Below the pieces are notes generated by a model. It was not told the DNA's origin. It saw only the letters and a list, made by a program, of their open reading frames with translations, and did no database searches. A program made the translations under genes and the position numbers. Shown here piece after piece: positions 56,304 to 64,000 of a stretch of DNA of 64,000 nt (position 1 is the first letter of the stretch; every line of letters begins with the position of its first letter). The DNA is from Rhexocercosporidium sp. MPI-PUGE-AT-0058. Lineage: Eukaryota > Ascomycota > Leotiomycetes > Helotiales. Where the stretch lies: positions 310,001 to 374,000 of the forward strand of contig JAGTJL010000006.1 of NCBI GenBank assembly GCA_020746875.1, read 5' to 3'.

Positions 56304-58927
56304 CTAGCGACTGATAGAAAACCCCTCTTGTGTTTTCGGCGACTTCACATCCTTCTCCAACTCCTTCAGCCTCTCCATCTTAACAGGACAATTCTCAAAA
56401 TGTCTATTAATTGCACTTGGATTCTCCTTCCAGCTGCCCAGAAACCTCCCGCAATCTCCACAATTCCATCCACTTCCCGTATGTTCATATTTCCCCGTCC
56501 AAGAATCCGGGAGTGTCTCTAGCGTAAATTTGGTATCCGGATGTTCTTTCTGCAGATGCGCTTTCAAGAGATCCCATCGTTGTGTTTGGAAAGGCTTGAA
56601 ATGACGGATCTGAAAACAAGGAAAGCTGCAGGAGGAGGTGCAGGCGTCGAGGAGACAGCTGAAGCTCTTGTATTCATGTGAGTTTTTTTCATGGTGTATT
56701 CGACTACCCTCGTCGGAGAAGGTGTGAGCACAGTGAGGGATAGTGCATTGTACATTGTTTGGTGGCAGATTGGTGTCTCTTGGGCTTTGAAATGGAGAGA
56801 TTGATTCTTCCTTCAGTCTTTGGGGTGCCCCTGACAATCGTATTGAATTTTGAGGATTGAAGTCCGAGAGATGACTGAAGCGGGTGGCAACCGTTGACGT
56901 TGAAGACCGCTGACTTTCCAGACTTGAGTTTGTCTCGAAAGAATTGAGGGAGGTCATAGATTGGAATGAGCCACGATTCTCGCCAACCGAATAGCAAGCT
57001 TCAGATTTTGATCGCAGGTCAGCGTCCCATGTTGGAGGTGTTGACATCTTGCTAAAGCCTGTGGTCTCTTCTGCTTTATTTGAGGTGTTTGGCGTATTCG
57101 TAGTTGGCTTTGGCGCGGATCTTGGGATAGTCCTCGACGAGCGATATCCAATTCCAAGCTTTGCAAATCTTGGGGTGCCCCTCACTTCGCTAATTTTGAT
57201 AGTATCCGATTCCACGTTTGGGTCATAAGCCCCCGTCAAACGCTTGATAGTTTCAACAAAGTCAAGAATAATCGGGAAGTCAGACGTGTTGACTTTTGGG
57301 AGGAGGTCGAGAATAGCAGATAAGGACGATTGTGCGGATGGAACAAAGTCGCCAACAAAGCTTCCTGGGTGTTCGTTAGTATTGCTCTTCCGCCTTGGTC
57401 CAGGCTCGGAGTTGTTTCGATGATGAACAGAATAGGGAATGCTGCTTCGAAGCACTTGATGTTTTTCTGGCAGCATCATTCTGTTCTCTGATGTTATTGG
57501 ACCGAGAGATATGATGGATGGGTCCTGTGGGAGATATGCTGCCACTGAGACCGGCAGTGATATGATGACGATTGTCGAGTAGCTGTCGAATGACGCTTCG
57601 ACATTGACCTCGTCTGCGATAGTGGGCATGCACCGCATCCACTCGGTGAACAACTCTACCATATCCTCTCCGGGCTGAAAAGTGTCTCTCATCCTGACCG
57701 CAAACAGCAATCGTGGCCCCCGTTGGAATTTTAACACCTGCGACATATCTGGTGTAGGATCCCCAGTATTGGAGGTTCCAGGTGTAGAGGTAGAGTCTTG
57801 ATTCCCCGAGGGTCCAGAAACCGAGGAGTTCCTACTGTTGGCCGCTGCAGGCGTCCCCGAGTCAAAGCTAGACAAACTTTTACAGCCCCACGAGATTGGA
57901 GGCTGCCACGAACTGGTCGGATAAGTCGACCTTTGAGGTCCAACTTTAGCAGGAAGAAGGATACTCCTTGGAACGGGACAACCATGTGTCAGCACCAAGT
58001 GAATGGGTGCGGGGTGCCTTTCCCGCTCAGTCCCATCTGCGTACAGTTCCTCCGGCATACGACATTGGGTTCGAAAGAATATCTTCTTGTACAACTCGCC
58101 AACACTGAATGACGGCCGGTTGCCCAAAAGACGAAGCTCGGTCACCAGAGCACTGGTGAATGAGAATGGTCCAACACCATTGGCCGTCTCGTTGAATGCG
58201 CATGCAGAAATCAGTTCGTTGACTCCATTCCCTTCACTAGCATTAGCAGTCCCGGATGCACAGCAGTCTAGTAGAATGAGAACATCATTCGTCGCTTCTT
58301 CTAGAATTGTTTGAATTCCACCCCACTTCACGATGGGACACTTCGGCTTTATGTAATTTCTCACACTAAAAGCCCAGTCAGCAAACAGTCACTGAAATAA
58401 TACATTCCAGATCGAAGCATTTACCTTGTCCACACCAGTAGCCTCGTCTCCGTAAGTCTCGCATGACCAGCATAATACACAATCTTCAAATGCGTCTTGC
58501 TGTCCTCCGCCGGCTTCACATAATCCATAATCTTTTCCGTCAACTTGTAATGGCAATTCTCGTCCGGGATCGTCCAGCGATCCGTCTTATACCGATACTG
58601 GTTCTGGAAAACATCGTATAACTTATCAATCTCCTGCGAGACCGGCAAATTCGGATCTTCATTCGCCCAACTTAGCATCAGCACTGAGACTTTAGTGTAT
58701 CGCGATTTGGTGTCATTAGGAAAGACGGCATTCGCAGCTGCTTGGAGATCGCTGCTGAACTTCTGGAAATCGATATGATATCGCCAACGATCGAGATCGG
58801 AAAATGTGGACGGAGGAGTGGAATTCGCACTGCTGATGTAGCTTTGTGCTGCCAATTCATGGCGGTTGTCGTCGCTGTTAGCGGAACTTTGGCTGCTTAA
58901 ATCGAAACTGGGGAGATTCAGCGACAT
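56304..58927 (-). CDS. caspase-like (C14) protease fused to a C-terminal C2H2 zinc-finger region
   Basis: Two exons (58927-58425 and 58365-56304, joined by a 59-bp intron) give 854 residues from the first ATG. The caspase-type core holds KVSVLMLSWANEDPNLPVS, the catalytic His in IVYYAGHARLTE (about residue 155) and the Cys in VLILLDCCASGTA (about 203). The intron lies between them. A long Ser/Thr-rich region follows, and from about 706 Cys/His motifs: CTIPHCAHTFSDEGSRIHH, plus CGDCGRFLGSW and HFENCP. The start of the core is not the usual metacaspase GxNY. The His-Cys dyad is intact. Substrate and role are unknown; a link to regulated cell death or to DNA/RNA binding is inference. Confidence 0.82.
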
Positions 58928-59588
58928 GACGTGGGAATTATGTGTAGATTCCGTTGACGAATCATGTCTCTTATACAAACAGTCAGTCTGCAGTCGGCAT
59001 TATGGTAAGAATAAATATGGCGATGGAGGAAAGATGGAGACAAAGAAATCCGGGGCTGTGAAGCTGAACACTGCCTGATATTCAGGGGTCACCACTCGCT
59101 TAAGCCTGTCATCCCCTCCTGAAACATTCACTCGGTGACGGATTAGGGAGCATCGTAAGCCACATGCTTGACGAGGCAGACTCCTCCAATCATACCAAAC
59201 CTAACTTCCTTCCATTAGCTCTCTATATCAATAATGGAAAAGTATGCAGTTTTACCACAAAGGAGGAGCTTTTGAACATCTGGAACAAGGAATCGTTGCA
59301 ACGATAGAGTAGCTAGCTTGAATGCCTTAGTCTCAAGACAGGCTTCGGCAACGAGCTTACTTCGCTAGTAACGAGGTAACGCAACCCAACGAGTTGCTTT
59401 TCAAGAGTATTTTCATTCCTGTAATTCCACGCTCTTGCACTTCGTGGGATTTTTAAGGACTAGCCACGAGAAAATACCAACGAAGACCACGACGCCCAGG
59501 AAGCACGTAGACTCGATATCCGCTTCCCACCTATTCCCATCTGTCTCCCCACCTCAGCCCAATTCCGACAACTGTCCTGAACCCGTCT
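58928..59588. other. intergenic, upstream of the caspase-like gene
   Basis: About 660 bp. Plus frames at 59435-59659 are antisense-like shadows without a domain. No gene called. Confidence 0.4.
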
Positions 59589-60361
59589 TCAATTATTCCC
59601 CGGACCCTTATCCCCAATCCTCCCAGGCAGGTCCTCGCCCAAGTCTTGTCCCCCAATAACAACCTTCTCGGCAGCAACCAGAGTGAACAGCATCCTGGCC
59701 CACCCCTCATTCTCCGTAACATTCTTCCTGCAGGAAACAGGAGAGTTAGCAGTGCCCATACTAAGGATGTCTTGAAAAGAAGATAAGACATGTCTCTCGA
59801 GTAGCTTGAGACACTTCAAATGGGAATGTCTGGGCTTCCCCAACACCTACCAAGCGTGCATCGTTCCCCTCTGCACGCACACATCTCCCCTCCTCATTAT
59901 TTTCTTTTCACCCGAATCAAGAATAAGTTCCATCACTCCTTCCAGGACGACACCATAGTCAATCGACTCCGTACGATGCATGTAAGGTTCCTTTGAGGGA
60001 GCGAAGTCGACGAAGCGGAGGGCAGTTCCTATTCGCACGGATGTCAGTACCAGTTACCCGATTCCTTAGTCAGGAAGTGGAACATGCCATTTGTGATGCT
60101 CAATCCCCCAGGTGGAGAGTTCAAATCCTTCTCGTAATTCTGGATATCTTTCGGCACAGCATCCTCTTTTTCGGCATTCAAATCCACAGGAAACCCCTTT
60201 GTAGTATATCCGAGGAAGAAATTGGCACCGAGACTGGCTGGACGGAAGGATGATTCCGAAGGGAGGTCTTTGGAGAATATGGCTTTCCCAGAGGAGTCGT
60301 GGCTAGTGATTAGACGCTGGACATCAGGCAGGCCGTTGGGGAGGAGAGGACGGTCGGACAT
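59589..60361 (-). CDS. small cupin-domain protein
   Basis: Three exons. Exon 1 starts MSDRPLLPNGLPDVQRLITS and ends LSITNG. Exon 2 carries the cupin barrel: TALRFVDFAPSKEPYMHRTE (metal His), SIDYGVVLEGVMELILDSGE and RRGDVCVQRGTMHAW (second metal His). Exon 3 is NVTENEGWARMLFTLVAAEK to the stop. The first intron (60029-60087) has a GC donor (ATG|GCATGT) and is the only junction that keeps the family frame SITNGTALRF. Such proteins often sit near oxidases and may be isomerases or metal-dependent enzymes of small molecules; no reaction is assigned. Confidence 0.82.
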
Positions 60362-62168
60362 TGTGTTGGTGAGTCGAGAAATTAGGAGTGCATTGGCGAT
60401 AAGTAGTGGCGATTCTGATTTGGGACAAGAAAGTAATATATGAGAATCGAAAGGAGAAGAGGAAGAGTGGGTGGGTATAAGCTGAAGCTGTTCAACGGAA
60501 CTTCCCCAGCTCCGTCGTACATATGCTCGAGCACTGTGACTTGTTGTCCAATCAATGTCTTCGGCGACTTTCAAGCCTTGGCTGGAAATTGAATCACCTG
60601 AGGATTTAAGATATTCCTTGGATACTAGACATTCCGCCGATCGAGATCTCTTTTTTCTTTCACTATACCCTTAAGTTGTAGCTCGTTTGCGATTTTATTT
60701 GGATTCAAACCCGAGAGAAGCGGGGTAGATTACCCCGCCATTGCCCCCATCAGCCTGTCCAAATATATGTCTTGGCAGCCTCCGTAGTGGATATCACGTA
60801 CGCTGTGTTTCGAGTAGATCAGTTAACACAAGTAAGAAATCGTATAAAAAGAACTGTATGGGAGTCTCTCCTCCGCTCAAAGGTTTTCTTTTGGGCCACT
60901 TAGGCCCGAAAGACGGCTGTGCTTCAACGACCGAAAATGATTCTCACATGCTGTATGATAATACAATCAAGCTTCAAATGGGGAAACGACTGCGTACTGA
61001 GAGTGAGTATCAGGGTTTGAAGAAGTGCAGCGTGGTTTATGAAGTGGAAATATACAGTTGAGTTTGTGGTAGAAGAAGCTCATCCGGCCCGCTGCACGTA
61101 TGATCACTCTAGAATCTGAACACTATCACCGTCTATAGGCATCTAAACTCTTCTCTGATGATGAAGAGGAGTTGGTAGAATAATTGAGAAGCAGTCCCTT
61201 GTTATTCAAGGAAGCCAATATTGGTCAGCTACTTGACGAGTTTCAACGAACAATTAGCGACTATCTCCCCTGAAAGTTAAGCGAAGAAGCCTAATCGAGT
61301 TTCGCGAGTTGCCAAAGCTTCCCGAAATTTACCTGACGATCAAAGCCAGGAGTGTGTGTCATAGTCCAATACATCTATCTTGTCATGGGTAATGTTTCCT
61401 TTATTGCATGGAAAGTGATCACGAGGAATTTCATCCAGTTTCTACCTGCGAGATCTCCTGTGTTCGCTAAGTCAAGAAACACTAGCCTCGACTGTTCATG
61501 TTATGATGCGTGAACCCCGCTGATTCTACTCTCTCAATTTTACCGTATTAGTTTCATAATAATCCAAGTAGTATATCATATAATACATGCCACTATTCAT
61601 CCTCATACAAACTTTCATCCAACCCCGTGCGGGCCCGCTGTACTCCATGATGCCTTAGTATAAGGTATACGCATTAATACGGCGCGTCCGCATGGCGTGC
61701 CGAATCCCACGAGCGAAGCCATTCATACCCCTTTAGGAATTTGATCGAACAAGCGAGCCCATACTAGGATTTGAGTTATTCTAACCCTCGGGTATACGAA
61801 TTCTAATCCGACCTCTGTAATTCGACGGAGATACGATGGCGCATATGCACCTAAGGGGCACTTCAGTTCTCGTTTGTGCAATTGGTTGTCAGGCTTAGAA
61901 ATTGTTCCGATTATGCGGGAGGGCTGATTAATGATGTTGTACAGTCAGAAGATGTCCAATGAGCACTTCGGTGTTCTAGAACGTTTATGACGAACGGCGA
62001 TACAGAATGGACCAATTCAGCCGCGATGTTGGGTGCGTAGTAAGGTGTTGTGTTCCAGAGACGACGCTTGATCAGTCGACATGTATAAAGGCAAAACATT
62101 GTCCGTCAGACATTACATACTTGACTCATCTGACACCTGCTCAAACATTCACTCAGACAAACTTCAAG
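60362..62168. other. long gap, no supported gene
   Basis: 1.8 kb. The left part has the near-palindrome at 60720-60738. A plus frame at 60741-61061 and a patch near 61290-61360 (FRELPKLPEIYLTIKAR, faintly like the 2EXR motif) are too weak to call. The right end must contain the promoter of the catalase-related gene. Confidence 0.35.
60720..60738. repeat. near-palindrome, 8-bp arms around GAT
   Basis: GCGGGGTA-GAT-TACCCCGC, closely related to the 20-bp palindrome at 30511-30530 and again followed by a C-rich stretch. Confidence 0.8.
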
Positions 62169-63150
62169 ATGCCGTTCCCTAGTGATGAAGTGTTGATGAA
62201 GACAGCTGCCGATGTGGTAGCGGGATTTCAAGCCGTCTTTGGCAAGCACCCAGGATATCGGCCAGGTGAGTCCCATCGGAAGTGCTCAAAATAATTTCCA
62301 TCCAACAAGTATCTTAGCCCATGCCAAAGGAGAGATCTTCAGCGGAACATTCACCCCTTCAGAAGAAATTAAGAAACTCACCACGGCACCACATTTCAAC
62401 AAACCAAGTACGCCAGTCTGGGTTCGCTTTTCCAACTCCACTGGCATTCCCAACATCCCAGATACCGATCCGAACGGAGACCCGCGAGGAATCGCCATTC
62501 GTTTCCACCTCGGAGACCGCAAGCATACCGACATTGTCAGCCACTCCATACCATTCTTCCCAACCCGTACAGGAGCAGAATTCCTGGAGTTCCTTCAAAG
62601 TCTGATGGGCGGGACAGTCGGGGAATTCCTTGGATCCCATCCACCAGCGCTAGCTTTCGTCCAAGCCCCAAAACCCCCGCCAGTTAGTTTTGCGACATTG
62701 GAGTATTTCAGCGTTACGGCTTTTAAGCTTATCGACGCCGCTGGAAAGGAGACTTTTATTCGATACCAATTCATTCCAGATGCGGGTGTGCAGAGTCTCG
62801 AGGCCGAGGCTGCAAAGGATAAGGGTCCCAACTATCTCCAGGAAGAACTTGAGGCTCGTGTTGCAAAGGCGCCAATTGGATTTAAGCTCGTTGCGCAAGT
62901 TGCGGCTGAAGGTGATGTGACTGATGATGCAACTGTTCATTGGCCAGCGGACAGGTCAGTGGTGGAACTTGGAAAGTTCACGCTGGATGCTGTGGTTCCA
63001 GATAATTTGAAGGAGCAGAAGTACATTATCTTTGATCCTATTCCACGTGTGGAAGGTGTTGGACCATCCGACGATCCACTTTTGGAGATGAGAGCGGCGA
63101 TATATCTGATTTCGGGGAAACAGCGCAGAGCTGCAGAGTACACCGAGTAG
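62169..63150 (+). CDS. catalase-related haem protein (SrpA/minimal catalase type)
   Basis: Two exons (62169-62265, 62318-63150) give 309 residues, far shorter than a full monofunctional catalase. The intron splits the Ala of RPAHAKG, the conserved distal-His entry (AHAKGEIFSGTFTPS). WVRFSNSTGIPNIPDTDPNG (distal Asn region) and GDPRGIAIRFHL follow, then LEYFSVTAFKLIDAAG and a short C-terminus with YIIFDPIPRVEGV. Members of this group are peroxidases using organic hydroperoxides or H2O2. The proximal Tyr is not clearly seen; the match is to the catalase-family peroxidases, not to a canonical CAT. Confidence 0.85.
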
Positions 63151-63767
63151 CTGTGAACGTTAACGATTTAATTTACGGCTTCCCACATAGGATAATTGAA
63201 TCCACTCTATCTTTCAATTTCTTTGAATTAATTCTTGCTATCCTCCGCGAATTTGTATGTTTTCCACTTCAATCAACGGGGACCAATTTTCCCTGCAGCT
63301 TTTTCATTATAAAGAGCTGCCAAAAATTTATATCGAGCATTCTAAATATTGAGGATACTGTGAATAAGGTTATCTCAACGGACAGAGTCTTGATGGAGCT
63401 CGCCCCGGATAAAGAAAACAATGCGTATGTCCAAGGCTCGATGGTGCTGAAAAATGCTGAAATATTGCTGGAACACTTGAACGGCGGGATGTCCGGGCGG
63501 TCTATTTGACAAATTTGACGATTTCAAATCTAAGAGTCGTGAATTCAGAACCGAACCCACTTCCGACCCAAATTTCGCCTCATAGGCCAATCCACATTCG
63601 AACGAGCTAGTGATGAGTCATGAAGAGATGTTCGCCGCCAATGTGTTCAGGAATTTCTCCATACATCTCCTTGATCTATAGTAGACTAGCACAAGCGCTG
63701 CATTTGTAAAGTCAGGAAAACCAAGGATCTGTTGAGACCGTATTCGAAGAGGCTGATTGGGCCGACG
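63151..63767. other. intergenic between convergent genes
   Basis: A 617-bp spacer. Open frames here lack recognisable domains. Confidence 0.4.
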
Positions 63768-64000
63768 TCAGATTATGTCCACAACAATAGGTTCGTCTTT
63801 GATCCAAGTATTTTTGGACATTGCCGCGATTCCGATTCTGATGAATTTCTCCTTTCCGAGTGTGGCTTTCGCTAGTAGTAGTCCATACGATTCGGAATAC
63901 GGAGGTGTTGAAAACTCAGCATCACTCAGGTAGAGAAAGAATATGCGTTGATCTTCCCAAGATTTGAAGATAGAGGCCCCACGCCGAGCATCAATTAAAA
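63768..64000 (-). CDS. HET-like protein, C-terminal part only (runs off the right edge)
   Basis: The minus strand is open from the window edge to the TGA at 63768-63770, about 76 codons: LIDARRGASIFKSWEDQRIF, EFSTPPYSESYGLLLAKATL and FIRIGIAAMSKNTWIKD, ending PIVVDII. The order SYGLLL, a short loop, then FIRIGI resembles the last conserved block of HET-domain proteins (Y-x-G-L-(I/L)-L then Y-R-R-V-G). No HET domain is visible inside the window, so the call rests on this C-terminal pattern alone. Confidence 0.5.
   Translation of the reverse strand, partial: LIDARRGASIFKSWEDQRIFFLYLSDAEFSTPPYSESYGLLLAKATLGKEKFIRIGIAAMSKNTWIKDEPIVVDII

Noticed and set aside
61290..61370. FRELPKLPEIYL patch resembling a 2EXR motif
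   Set aside because: Too short, no flanking conservation, stops nearby.
61640..61800. Possible tRNA or structured RNA
   Set aside because: No cloverleaf with the expected B-box and acceptor pairing could be built by eye.

Overview
The window looks like a 64 kb piece of a filamentous ascomycete chromosome, most likely Pezizomycotina and plausibly Leotiomycetes. This is inferred from short GT-AG introns of about 50-110 bp, HET-domain and DUF7708-type proteins, a GPI-anchored GH17 glucanase, GH78 and GH39-like secreted hydrolases, and a RIP-like AT-rich island. Genes lie on both strands with long gaps. No rRNA, tRNA, CRISPR or bacterial-type operon was seen.

Layout. 0-9 kb: an alpha/beta hydrolase broken by a one-base frameshift, an intact leukotriene A4 hydrolase/aminopeptidase, a decayed WD40 relic, and a secreted FAD-linked oxidase. 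9.1-12.4 kb: a solo LTR with a perfect 5-bp target duplication, a RIP-like AT island, and one fungal protein of unknown function. 12.5-18.7 kb: a divergent pair. One gene fuses a nucleotide-sugar transporter to a type-II-like lumenal domain. The other fuses a nucleotidyltransferase, a HAD phosphatase and an APH-fold kinase. Together they look like a make-import-transfer module for an unknown activated sugar or alcohol, and this is the best candidate for an undescribed system here. 19.8-27.6 kb: GH17 glucanase, D-2-hydroxyacid dehydrogenase, RraA-like aldolase, serine beta-lactamase/transesterase and an NmrA-type reductase.

28-46 kb is an accessory-looking region. It holds a HET-domain gene, a decayed NMN adenylyltransferase copy, an AAA+ ATPase, a DUF7708/NLR-like gene with a degenerate P-loop and a frameshift, a BTB-like fragment, a broken membrane protein, and a glutathione synthetase copy with a nonsense codon. 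Disrupted genes and incompatibility-type families are concentrated here.

47-64 kb: PhyH dioxygenase, GH39-like hydrolase, cytochrome P450, GH78 rhamnosidase-like protein, a caspase-like protein with a C-terminal zinc finger, a cupin, a small catalase-related haem protein, and the 3' end of a further HET-like gene running off the right edge. All functional calls come from motifs and family memory; no search was run.
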